A stretch of DNA of 64,000 nucleotides from Marixanthotalea marina. Lineage in GTDB: Bacteria; Bacteroidota; Bacteroidia; Flavobacteriales; Flavobacteriaceae. Position numbers and translations under genes: made by a program. Shown piece after piece: positions 53,359-60,741 of this stretch (position 1 is the stretch's first letter; every line of letters begins with the position of its first letter). The notes beneath the pieces are model-generated. The model was not told the origin of the DNA and did no database searches. It saw only the letters and a list, made by a program, of their open reading frames with translations. The DNA lies in the NCBI GenBank assembly GCA_018883545.1, contig JAHLEH010000010.1, positions 31,253 through 95,252 of the forward strand. Direction: 5' to 3'.

Positions 53359-54195
53359 ATGTCAAACCCTATTTATATAGGTTACGAATTTAAAGTAGCC
53401 CCTATAGACCCTGGTGTAGAGATTTTAATAGCCGAATTGGGATATGCAGGTTTTGAAAGTTTTGTAGAAACCGACAATGGGGTTATGGCATATATTCAAA
53501 AGGATGAATGGCATGACGGCATTTTAGACGATATTCAGATTTTGGATTCTGATGAGTTTGAAATTGAGTTTACCTTTGAAGAAATAGAGCAAACCAATTG
53601 GAATGCTGAATGGGAAAAGAATTTTAACCCCATAATTGTAGATAATATATGTTCTGTTCGGGCCCCTTTTCATCAAAATCCAAATACCGAGTTTGATATT
53701 ATAATCGAGCCTAAAATGAGTTTTGGTACGGGGCACCATGAAACTACCCATATGATGATTCAGCATATTTTAAAGACCGATTTAACGAACAAATCGGTTT
53801 TAGATATGGGGTGTGGTACGGGAGTTTTGGCCATTTTAGCAGAAAAAAAAGGTGCACATCCTATAGAGGCCATAGATTATGACAATTGGTGTTATTTGAA
53901 TAGTTTGGAAAATGTAGAGCGCAATAGCTGTAAGCACATAACTGTTATTGAAGGTGATGCGAATGCTTTAAAGGGAAAAAGTTACGATGTGATTATAGCT
54001 AATATTAACCGTAACATTTTGCTTCAAGACATGCATACTTATGTGTCTAGCTTAAATGAAAAAGGTATACTATTTTTAAGTGGATTTTACGATAACGATA
54101 TTCCGGTAATTCAGGAAGAATGCGAAAAGCATAAGTTAAAATTTGAAGAAAAGCTGGAAAGAAACAATTGGGTTTCCTTAAAATTTATAAATTAG
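53359..54195 (+). CDS. prmA: Ribosomal protein L11 methyltransferase
   Basis: 278 residues. An N-terminal L11-binding domain is followed by a SAM-dependent methyltransferase domain: FGTGHHETT, LDMGCGTGVLAILAEKKGA and VIIANINRNIL. It trimethylates L11. It is co-transcribed with tpiA and followed by clpS. Confidence 0.95.
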   Translation: MSNPIYIGYEFKVAPIDPGVEILIAELGYAGFESFVETDNGVMAYIQKDEWHDGILDDIQILDSDEFEIEFTFEEIEQTNWNAEWEKNFNPIIVDNICSVRAPFHQNPNTEFDIIIEPKMSFGTGHHETTHMMIQHILKTDLTNKSVLDMGCGTGVLAILAEKKGAHPIEAIDYDNWCYLNSLENVERNSCKHITVIEGDANALKGKSYDVIIANINRNILLQDMHTYVSSLNEKGILFLSGFYDNDIPVIQEECEKHKLKFEEKLERNNWVSLKFIN

Positions 54196-54241
54196 TATTA
54201 AAATCATTTTTTCACTTAGGAAAATTCTTAAAAAAGAAATT

Positions 54242-54517
54242 ATGAGTACAAAAGAAAAAATTTCAGAAGAATTACTTTTAGAAGAAGAAGTACGAACCCA
54301 AAACGAAATAGTGCTTTATAATGATGATGTAAATACATTCGATCACGTTATAGAAACACTTATTCATGCTTGCGACCACTCTTTGGAACAAGCAGAACAA
54401 TGTTCCATTATTGTGCACTATAATGGTAAATGCACAGTTAAAACAGGTAGTTTTGATGATTTAAAACCACGCTGTTCCATGTTATTGGAGGCTGGGTTAA
54501 GTGCTGAAATTATTTAA
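54242..54517 (+). CDS. clpS: ATP-dependent Clp protease adaptor ClpS
   Basis: 91 residues. IVLYNDDVNTFDHVIETLIHACDHSLEQAE is the ClpS core, which binds N-degron substrates and hands them to ClpA/ClpC. The flexible N-terminal tail is acidic. It is the last gene of the tpiA-prmA-clpS unit and is convergent with the sulfur operon. Confidence 0.95.
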   Translation: MSTKEKISEELLLEEEVRTQNEIVLYNDDVNTFDHVIETLIHACDHSLEQAEQCSIIVHYNGKCTVKTGSFDDLKPRCSMLLEAGLSAEII

Positions 54518-54548
54518 TTCAAACTCAGTCCCGTTTACTTTCGCTTGG

Positions 54549-54758
54549 CTAATGTTCTTTTGTCTTACAGGTTTTCATACCAAAAAGGGAATAAAGAGGA
54601 CAAAACCCAATAAAGCTGGTCAACAAGAAAATGGTAGCAAGTACCATTAGGATGTAAGCCAATGTCCCTTCAATTATATTTGAAAAATATAAAGCTGCGA
54701 CTGCTATGGCAAAGACAATTCGTAAACCTCTGTCTAAATCACCTATGTTTTTTTTCAT
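54549..54758 (-). CDS. DUF2892 (YgaP-like) small membrane protein
   Basis: 69 residues with two membrane helices (about 13-30 and 34-56) and the family start NIGDLDRGLRIV, ending with CPLYSLFG. This is the membrane half of YgaP-type rhodanese proteins. Here it is the last gene of the sulfur operon, next to a soluble rhodanese fusion. Confidence 0.9.
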   Translation of the reverse strand: MKKNIGDLDRGLRIVFAIAVAALYFSNIIEGTLAYILMVLATIFLLTSFIGFCPLYSLFGMKTCKTKEH

Positions 54759-54783
54759 TTCGTTGTTACTTTTAAGTTAGTAT

Positions 54784-56196
54784 TTAAAGCGTTGTAGGGC
54801 ATACATATTCTGTTAGTGGTACATTGGTGTTTTGAAGTGCCGTTATACCACCGGTAATATCAACCAGGTTGTTAAAGCCTCTAGCCTTTAAAATGGAAGC
54901 GGCAATAGCAGAACGATACCCGCCAGCACAATGTACATAATACGTTTTGTCCCTATCTATTTTGTTCATATTGTCATTTATATAATCCAGGGCAAAATGC
55001 TGCACATAGTCACCTTTTAAATGGGTTGATTTATATTCACCATCTTTTCTAACATCAAGAACATTTAATTTTTTGTCTTTAAATGCTTCTGCAAAAGCTT
55101 CTGCTGATATAGAATCCAAGGTTTCAATATCCTTTCCAGAGGCTTCCCAAGTCTTAAAACCGCCTTCTAAATATCCTAAAGTGTTATCGTAACCAACACG
55201 TGAAAGTCTCGTTACAGCTTCTTTTTCCTTGCCAATAGGGGTTACCAATACTATAGGTTGATTTATATCGGGTATTAAGGCTCCTACCCAAGGCGCAAAG
55301 CTCCCATTTAAGCCTATAAATATTGAATTAGGTATGTGACCATCTGTAAATTCTTTTTCAGTTCTAACATCCAAGACCAATGCGCCTTCATGGTTAACAA
55401 CCGCTTCAAAGTCTTCAGCATTTAAAGGCGTATTTCCTTTCTTTAAAATGGTTTCAAAAGTATCATACCCCTTCTTATTCATTAATGCATTTTTGGCAAA
55501 ATATTGGGGTGGTGGTGGGATGCCATCCAAAACCTCCTTTACAAATGCTTCTTTGGTCATGTCTTCTCTTAAGGCATAATTGGTTTTCTTTTGCTCGCCA
55601 AGAAGTCCCATAGTGTCTTTGCTTAAGTTTTTTCCACAAGCAGAACCAGCGCCGTGGGCAGGATACACAATAACATCATCTGCCAATGGCATTATTTTGT
55701 TTCTTAAGGAATCGAATAGCATACTGGCTAAATCTTCTTTTGTTAAGTCTGATTTTATAGCCAAATCCGGACGGCCCACATCGCCTAAAAACAACGTATC
55801 TCCTGAAAAAATAGCATGGTTTTTTCCATTTTCATCTATTAAAAGATAGGTGGCCGATTCGAGTGTGTGCCCTGGTGTATGAAGTACTTTTATGGTAACA
55901 TTACCTAATTTGAATTCTTCATCATCTTTCGCTATATAGGCTTCGTAATCAGTTGTGGCCGTTGGACCAAAAATAATTTTTGCGCCTGTTTTTTTTGCTA
56001 AATCTATATGTCCAGAAACAAAATCGGCATGGAAATGTGTTTCAAAAATGTATTTAATTTTTGCATTTTCACTATTGGCTTTATCAACATATTGTTGGGT
56101 TTCCCTTAAGGGGTCTATAATGGCAACTTCGCCATTGGATTCTATATAATAAGCGCCTTGGGCCAAACAGCCTGTATAAATTTGTTCAATCTTCAT
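54784..56196 (-). CDS. Metallo-beta-lactamase / double rhodanese fusion (persulfide dioxygenase-like)
   Basis: 470 residues. The MBL domain (about 1-230) has THFHADFVSGH, HTPGHTLES and SGDTLFLGDVGRPD, like ETHE1-type persulfide dioxygenases, though with F in place of the fourth motif residue H. Two rhodanese domains follow: the first (about 262-360) has no cysteine in its active loop (VTPIGKEKEA) and is probably inactive; the second (about 372-465) keeps it (VHCAGGYRSA). It probably oxidises or transfers persulfide sulfur in the cytoplasm. A CRP-like box lies 51 bp before its start. Confidence 0.92.
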   Translation of the reverse strand: MKIEQIYTGCLAQGAYYIESNGEVAIIDPLRETQQYVDKANSENAKIKYIFETHFHADFVSGHIDLAKKTGAKIIFGPTATTDYEAYIAKDDEEFKLGNVTIKVLHTPGHTLESATYLLIDENGKNHAIFSGDTLFLGDVGRPDLAIKSDLTKEDLASMLFDSLRNKIMPLADDVIVYPAHGAGSACGKNLSKDTMGLLGEQKKTNYALREDMTKEAFVKEVLDGIPPPPQYFAKNALMNKKGYDTFETILKKGNTPLNAEDFEAVVNHEGALVLDVRTEKEFTDGHIPNSIFIGLNGSFAPWVGALIPDINQPIVLVTPIGKEKEAVTRLSRVGYDNTLGYLEGGFKTWEASGKDIETLDSISAEAFAEAFKDKKLNVLDVRKDGEYKSTHLKGDYVQHFALDYINDNMNKIDRDKTYYVHCAGGYRSAIAASILKARGFNNLVDITGGITALQNTNVPLTEYVCPTTL

Positions 56197-56217
56197 GTTT
56201 TATCGGTAAAATTTTAT

Positions 56218-56225
56218 TAAAAGTA
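56218..56225 (-). promoter_or_regulatory. -7-like element TACTTTTA of the MBL-rhodanese gene
   Basis: TACTTTTA on the minus strand lies exactly 21 nt after the CRP-like box at 56247-56262 and 21 nt before the ATG. The same box-to-element distance is found at 58048-58092. Confidence 0.5.
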
Positions 56226-56246
56226 CAAAAGCTTGATGAGGTACTT

Positions 56247-56262
56247 TGTAACTTAAGTCACA
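56247..56262 (-). promoter_or_regulatory. CRP-like box TGTGACTTAAGTTACA
   Basis: TGTGA-N6-TTACA on the minus strand is an inverted repeat with one mismatch and is close to the classical CRP pattern TGTGA-N6-TCACA. It overlaps the stop of the TauE gene and stands in front of the MBL-rhodanese gene. A Crp/Fnr regulator heads the operon. Confidence 0.6.
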
Positions 56263-57055
56263 TTATAAACTTAAGTTCTTCATAAATAATGAATAGCGCT
56301 ATGAGTAGCGTAAAATAACCAAACCCTTTTTTTAAACTTTGGTTGGAAATGAATTTTGATAAGCTACCCCCTATGATGATTCCAAAAATGGTAAATAAAG
56401 AAAAAGTTAATAAAAAACGCCAATCTATGTCAAGTGTTTGCATATCGCCTGTAAAACCAATCAATGAATTAATTGTAATGATGACCAGAGAGGTGCCAAC
56501 TGCTTTTTTCATGGGGAGGTTAGTCCAAATTACCAATGCCGGCACATAAAGAAAACCGCCACCTGCACCAATAACACCTGTAATGGTGCCAATTACTAAC
56601 CCTTGAATAAATGTTTTGTAATAAGAACTTTTAGAATTTGTTTTCTTGCTTTTAGAGTTTTTAATCATGGATAGGGAAGCTATTAGCATTATAACAGAGA
56701 AAAAAACCATAATCAGCATGTCTTTGGTTAGTGTATGCCCTTCGATAGTAAGTATATTTTGGGGCAGTGAAGGTACTAAATACCGTCTAGATAGATATAC
56801 CGCTAAAAAGGAAGGAAACGAAAAAGCAAGACCTGTTTTAAAATCCACTAATTTTTTTAAGTGTTTTTGAATGACACCAACCAATGATGAAGCGCCTACC
56901 ACAAAAAGTGAATACGCTGTGGCAACAACGGGATTGAATCCCAATAAATAAACAAGCAGGGGAACCGTTAAAATAGAACCGCCACCGCCAACCAAGCCAA
57001 GAACCAATCCAACAACTAAAGCGCCAATATATCCTAAAAGCTCGGTTGAATCCAT
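56258..57055 (-). CDS. TauE/SafE-family sulfite/sulfur-compound exporter
   Basis: 265 residues with eight membrane helices in two similar halves: GALVVGLVLGLVGGGGSILTVPLLVYLLG in the first and GLVIGTITGVIGAGGGFLYVPALV in the second, the double glycine signature of the family. It exports sulfite or related organosulfur anions across the inner membrane. It starts 1 bp after the stop of the DUF6691 gene. Confidence 0.93.
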   Translation of the reverse strand: MDSTELLGYIGALVVGLVLGLVGGGGSILTVPLLVYLLGFNPVVATAYSLFVVGASSLVGVIQKHLKKLVDFKTGLAFSFPSFLAVYLSRRYLVPSLPQNILTIEGHTLTKDMLIMVFFSVIMLIASLSMIKNSKSKKTNSKSSYYKTFIQGLVIGTITGVIGAGGGFLYVPALVIWTNLPMKKAVGTSLVIITINSLIGFTGDMQTLDIDWRFLLTFSLFTIFGIIIGGSLSKFISNQSLKKGFGYFTLLIALFIIYEELKFIM

Positions 57056-57056
57056 T

Positions 57057-57470
57057 TTAATGAGGAAGTTTATTCTTTATAAGGCCATAAATAAAGGTAC
57101 CTATAATGGCAAAGACGATTACAATAAACATAGAATAAACGCCAGCGCCCAACAATATATACATAGGGCCAGGACAAGCACCCATAAGCGCCCAGCCCAA
57201 ACCGAAGATAGAGCCCCCAATAATGTATCTAATAAAGCCATTTTCCTTTTTAGGAAAAAAGATGTTTAAGCCTTCATTATTTTTAACAGCCCTTTTTTTA
57301 GAAATAAGATAAAACAACAAACCACATGTTACGGCTGTTCCTATGATGCCATACATATGAAAGGATTGAAATCTGAACATCTCATAAATACGATACCAAG
57401 ATACTGCTTCTGATTTCACCAAAACGATTCCAAAGAAAATCCCAACCAATAAAAATTTTAAGTGTTTCAT
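57057..57470 (-). CDS. YeeE/YedE-type transporter, small half (DUF6691)
   Basis: 137 residues with four membrane helices. ALMGACPGPMYILLGAG contains the conserved cysteine of the second half of YeeE/TsuA-type thiosulfate transporters. Together with the adjacent gene it would form one transporter made of two chains; it starts 3 bp after that gene ends. Confidence 0.9.
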   Translation of the reverse strand: MKHLKFLLVGIFFGIVLVKSEAVSWYRIYEMFRFQSFHMYGIIGTAVTCGLLFYLISKKRAVKNNEGLNIFFPKKENGFIRYIIGGSIFGLGWALMGACPGPMYILLGAGVYSMFIVIVFAIIGTFIYGLIKNKLPH

Positions 57471-57473
57471 AAT

Positions 57474-58031
57474 TTAGAATATTAATGGTAAAATAAAATT
57501 GGTCATAAGCAGCCCACCGATAAAAAACCCGATAACAGCAATTAGTGATGGTTTCTGTAAACTGCTCAGTCCAGTAATGGCATGGCCAGAGGTACATCCA
57601 TCTGCATAGCGTGTTCCGAATCCCACCAAAAGCCCACCAACAATTAAAATTAAAAGTCCTTTGCCAGAGGTAATGGCTTCAAAATCATATATTTCATTGG
57701 GGACTAAAGTAGCTCCAATATTTTTAAACCCGAGGTCGCTGAGTTCGGCAACGGTTTTCGGGTTGAGGTCAGTAGGAACACCATTTGAAAGAAAATTAAC
57801 GGCTATAAAGCCACCAATAATGGCCCCCAAAACCACCATAAGGTTCCAGGATTGTTCTTTCCAATTAAACTTAAAGAAATCGGAAAACTTGTCGGCACCT
57901 AGCGCGGTACACATTGTTTTAAGGTTGGACGACATACCAAAGGTTTTGCCAAAATAGATGAGCATGGCCATAACCAATGCAATAAGAGGGCCAGAGACAT
58001 ACCATGGCCACGGATTCAAAATAAAACTCAT
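57474..58031 (-). CDS. YeeE/YedE-type transporter, large half
   Basis: 185 residues with four or five membrane helices. RYADGCTSGHAITGLSSLQ contains the conserved cysteine loop of the first half of YeeE/TsuA. Substrate is probably thiosulfate, taken up at the inner membrane. It follows the Crp gene after a 63-bp gap that contains its own predicted promoter (58048-58092). Confidence 0.92.
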   Translation of the reverse strand: MSFILNPWPWYVSGPLIALVMAMLIYFGKTFGMSSNLKTMCTALGADKFSDFFKFNWKEQSWNLMVVLGAIIGGFIAVNFLSNGVPTDLNPKTVAELSDLGFKNIGATLVPNEIYDFEAITSGKGLLILIVGGLLVGFGTRYADGCTSGHAITGLSSLQKPSLIAVIGFFIGGLLMTNFILPLIF

Positions 58032-58047
58032 ACCAATTAGTTTAGTG

Positions 58048-58055
58048 TAAATGTA
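58048..58055 (-). promoter_or_regulatory. -7-like element TACATTTA of the YeeE gene
   Basis: TACATTTA on the minus strand lies 16 bp before the ATG and exactly 21 nt after the CRP-like box at 58077-58092, as in front of the MBL-rhodanese gene. Confidence 0.5.
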
Positions 58056-58076
58056 TATTGAAGCAGGTAATAGTTA

Positions 58077-58092
58077 TGTAATAAATGTTACT
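58077..58092 (-). promoter_or_regulatory. CRP-like box AGTAACATTTATTACA
   Basis: On the minus strand AGTAA-N6-TTACA. It shares GTrAC and TTACA with the box at 56247-56262 and has the same spacing to a -7-like element. It lies between the Crp gene and the first transporter gene. Confidence 0.55.
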
Positions 58093-58094
58093 TA

Positions 58095-58727
58095 CTAAAC
58101 CAGTACCTCTATTTTATTACGGCTTATTTTAATTTTATTTTCGTTTTCCAGCTGTTTTAAAAGTCTGGAAACAACCACTCTAGATGTATGTAGGTCTTCT
58201 GCTATATCTTGGTGTTTTGTGTCTAAGGTATGGTTGTCGTGAAGTATCACTTTATTTTTAAGATACTTTAAAAGGCGTTCGTCCATTTTCATAAATGCTA
58301 AAGTGTCTATGGTTTCCAGCATTTCGGTAAAACGGGTTTGGTAGCTTTCCAAAATAAAATTGCGCCAGCTTTCGTTGGTGTGAAACCATTTTTGCATGTA
58401 TTCCACAGGAATCATAACCAAATCGGAATTCTTTTCTGCTACGGCCCTAATTTTACTTTTTGTGGTACCCATACAACAAGCCAGGGTCATTGTGCAAGTT
58501 TCGCCAGCCTCCAAAAAATAAATAAGTAAATCGTCACCTTCATCATCCCCCCGGAGTATTTTAATGCTTCCACTTAGAAGTAATGGGATATATTTTAAAG
58601 GCTGCCCCACATCAATAATAATATCATCTTTTTCAAAATGTTTAAAAAGGCCTATTTCTGAAATTTCTTTAAGAATACCATCATCTAGCACATGATGGAA
58701 TTTTTGATGAACTAATTCAGTTTCCAT
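58095..58727 (-). CDS. Crp/Fnr-family transcriptional regulator of the sulfur operon
   Basis: 210 residues: cyclic-nucleotide-binding-like beta-roll (about 15-125), dimer helix (about 125-150) and a helix-turn-helix (about 165-200, IAEDLHTSRVVVSRLLKQLE). The roll contains three cysteines in GETCTMTLACCMGTTKSKI, which could sense persulfide or redox state instead of cAMP; this is inference. It is the first gene of the operon and is predicted to bind the boxes at 58077 and 56247. Confidence 0.92.
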   Translation of the reverse strand: METELVHQKFHHVLDDGILKEISEIGLFKHFEKDDIIIDVGQPLKYIPLLLSGSIKILRGDDEGDDLLIYFLEAGETCTMTLACCMGTTKSKIRAVAEKNSDLVMIPVEYMQKWFHTNESWRNFILESYQTRFTEMLETIDTLAFMKMDERLLKYLKNKVILHDNHTLDTKHQDIAEDLHTSRVVVSRLLKQLENENKIKISRNKIEVLV

Positions 58728-58773
58728 GGTTAAATTTATTGAATTATAAAATTAAAGAAATTGTTTGGTTTGT

Positions 58774-58805
58774 TTGGTAGAGAATTAATAAAAATCCTAT
58801 ATTTG
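58774..58805 (+). promoter_or_regulatory. Promoter of tRNA-Arg
   Basis: TATATTTG (58798-58805) is a perfect -7 element 14 bp before the tRNA; a TTG at 58774-58776 stands 21 bp before it, slightly more than the usual 19. Confidence 0.6.
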
Positions 58806-58818
58806 CACCCACAAAAAC

Positions 58819-58892
58819 GGCCTCGTGGCGCAACTGAATAGCGCATCTGATTACGGCTCAGAAGGTTACAGGTTTGAATCCTGTCGAGGTCA
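58819..58892 (+). tRNA. tRNA-Arg (anticodon ACG)
   Basis: A 74-base cloverleaf: acceptor GGCCTCG / CGAGGTC, anticodon stem TCTGA / TCAGA around TTACGGC, T-arm ACAGG-TTTGAAT-CCTGT, discriminator A. Its 3' half (58858-58892) is antisense to the last codons of a serine recombinase gene, which marks it as the attachment site of an integrated element. Confidence 0.96.
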
Positions 58893-60447
58893 CTCGAGCG
58901 GAGAATTGATTTAAATTAATCGATTCTCCGTTTTTTATTTTATGTGCATCCTTTGTAATTAAAGGGATTGAAGAGAATATTGAATTTACTCTCTTGGTTT
59001 GAACTTTTCCATTTGACTTGTCATAACCTATACCGGAGGGAAATACTAAAAACTGAAGTTTTTTCTTTTGTGACAAATCGCCCGAAGCCCATAAACCACT
59101 GAGATTAGAAGATATTTTCAATGCTTTATTTATTGCAATTTTCAGGTTTGAACTCGAAATTGTTGAATTTGATAAGTTAAGCTCTAATTCTTTCTGCTCT
59201 TGGCTATATTTTGCCTTAAACTTTTTATAAATATCAATATCTATTTCACCAATTGCATGTCGCTCTTCTATCGTTTCTATTTTTCGATTAAGCAAGCTTA
59301 ATTGCTTTTTAACTTGAATTTCATTATCTCTTATTTCTTTCGTAACTGAATCATAAGTGTAAGTCATAACCTCAATTATGATATCAAAGTATTTTGGGTC
59401 TACCTGATAACTTGAAAGTATTTCTATGAAGTTTTCATGTAATTGTTTTGCAGATTTTGAACAGCTACATCCTTTAGTTCTACATTTATAGTAATACAAG
59501 CCTTTTTGTTTAACTAAGAAGCCTGTGAGAGGCGTTTTGCAAGAATCGCAATAAGCGAATCTTTTAAGGGGCAGATGGTCATTGTCAGTTTTACGCATTA
59601 CTGCTCCTTTAGACTCTATGGTATTGATTTTTAGAAAATCTGATTTGGACACAATAGCTTCGTGTTTTCCCTCCACAGCCTCTCCAGGAAGCATGTTACA
59701 TACAAGAACTCCACAATAGAAAGGGTTTTTAAAAATCTCACCTAAGCGTTTTTCATTGATATCCATTCCCTTAATTCTCAATCTTCTGACAATTTCAGCA
59801 TTAGAATATACATTATCAGCCTTCCATTTAAAAGCCTTTTTTAAGAGTAAACCATCTTTATTGACTACAATGTCCCAATCAACTGCTTTATGGTATTTGT
59901 TTTTGTTGCAATATCCCTTTGGAGGCGTCCATAACCAATGGCCTTTTTTGACCAAATCTTTCATTGCGGTAATAGTTTTGTCCCTTCTAAGTTCATTGTC
60001 AAATTGACTGAACATATAAAAAAGGTTTTGTTGAAACTTTCCGGACGGAGATGTGGCATCTACTTCTTGTGTAACTGCTTTAACTTGAATTCCATTTTCA
60101 AGTAGTTCATGTGAAATTTGTGCTGCACTGGAACCAGTTCTGGAAAACCTATCGTAAGAATAGACTATAATATACCCTATCGATTTGCTTTGTTTTGCAA
60201 ATTTTAACATGCGTTTGAATTCCTTCCGGTCATCACTTTTGGCGGACTCATGTGTTCCTCCAAAGTAAGCTACAACCCTAAGCCCATTTGTTTTAGCATA
60301 GTTTTCACAATATTTTTTTTGAGTTTCTAAACTAGTATTGTCCGCTTGATCTTTAGTTGAAACTCTTGTATAAATAAGGGCATCTTTGTTTAGACCCATT
60401 GGTTTAATTGCAGGGCTAAATTTTTTAAAAGCTTCTAAATCATTCAT
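58858..60447 (-). CDS. Large serine recombinase (integrase)
   Basis: 529 residues. The resolvase domain has the catalytic serine at residue 30 (YTRVSTKDQ); a Recombinase domain lies at about 180-290, a zinc ribbon at about 298-345 (CDSC ... CRTKGCSC), then a coiled coil (about 375-430). It integrates and excises DNA through a Ser-linked intermediate. The last 26 or so residues are encoded by the complement of the tRNA-Arg terminator and 3' half, so the C-terminus was probably fused at integration. It starts 2 bp after the 74-residue gene. Confidence 0.95.
   Translation of the reverse strand: MNDLEAFKKFSPAIKPMGLNKDALIYTRVSTKDQADNTSLETQKKYCENYAKTNGLRVVAYFGGTHESAKSDDRKEFKRMLKFAKQSKSIGYIIVYSYDRFSRTGSSAAQISHELLENGIQVKAVTQEVDATSPSGKFQQNLFYMFSQFDNELRRDKTITAMKDLVKKGHWLWTPPKGYCNKNKYHKAVDWDIVVNKDGLLLKKAFKWKADNVYSNAEIVRRLRIKGMDINEKRLGEIFKNPFYCGVLVCNMLPGEAVEGKHEAIVSKSDFLKINTIESKGAVMRKTDNDHLPLKRFAYCDSCKTPLTGFLVKQKGLYYYKCRTKGCSCSKSAKQLHENFIEILSSYQVDPKYFDIIIEVMTYTYDSVTKEIRDNEIQVKKQLSLLNRKIETIEERHAIGEIDIDIYKKFKAKYSQEQKELELNLSNSTISSSNLKIAINKALKISSNLSGLWASGDLSQKKKLQFLVFPSGIGYDKSNGKVQTKRVNSIFSSIPLITKDAHKIKNGESINLNQFSARVTSTGFKPVTF
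58899..58936 (+). terminator. Terminator of tRNA-Arg, inside the recombinase gene
   Basis: CGGAGAAT and ATTCTCCG, with inner TGATT/AATCG, form a hairpin followed by TTTTTT, 7 bp after the tRNA. It lies within the coding sequence of the opposite-strand recombinase. Confidence 0.85.
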
Positions 60448-60449
60448 TT

Positions 60450-60674
60450 TTATTTAATTTCTAATGATTCAAGTATTATTGAGCAATAGAGTTCCAGTGC
60501 ATTCAATATTTCATTGATATTGTCATTTGGCCCACAAATAGCTTCCAGTTTTCTTTTGAGGGCCTCTCTTTTTTCAAGTGTCCTTTGATCATTGGTGTCC
60601 AATGGACGAGAATGCTCAGGGAACCTGTCAGAACCATGGGATTTGTTTAGGTTCCGTTTTTCTTTTTGGCCCAT
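60450..60674 (-). CDS. Small protein in the recombinase operon
   Basis: 74 residues, highly charged: a basic N-terminal part (EKRNLNKSHGSDRFPEH), then a helix rich in K, R and E (EKREALKRKLEAICG) and an acidic-hydrophobic end. I do not recognise it. It ends 2 bp before the recombinase start, so it is almost surely co-translated and may be a recombination directionality or accessory factor; this is only context. Confidence 0.6.
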   Translation of the reverse strand: MGQKEKRNLNKSHGSDRFPEHSRPLDTNDQRTLEKREALKRKLEAICGPNDNINEILNALELYCSIILESLEIK

Positions 60675-60741
60675 TCCTTATAGTGATCAAAACGGGCTGT
60701 TTCACCAGGGGCCGAATGTATTCTACATTTGTCATGGTCAT
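60628..60741 (-). CDS. Possible 37-residue ORF overlapping the regulator stop
   Basis: An ATG at 60741 overlaps the TGA of the MerR-like gene (ATGA), and the frame runs 37 codons. A second frame over the same bases, with no ATG, gives the more protein-like end ARFDHYKEWAKKKNGT. Either the coupled ORF is real, or a frameshift has broken a small gene here. Confidence 0.3.
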   Translation of the reverse strand: MTMTNVEYIRPLVKQPVLITIRNGPKRKTEPKQIPWF

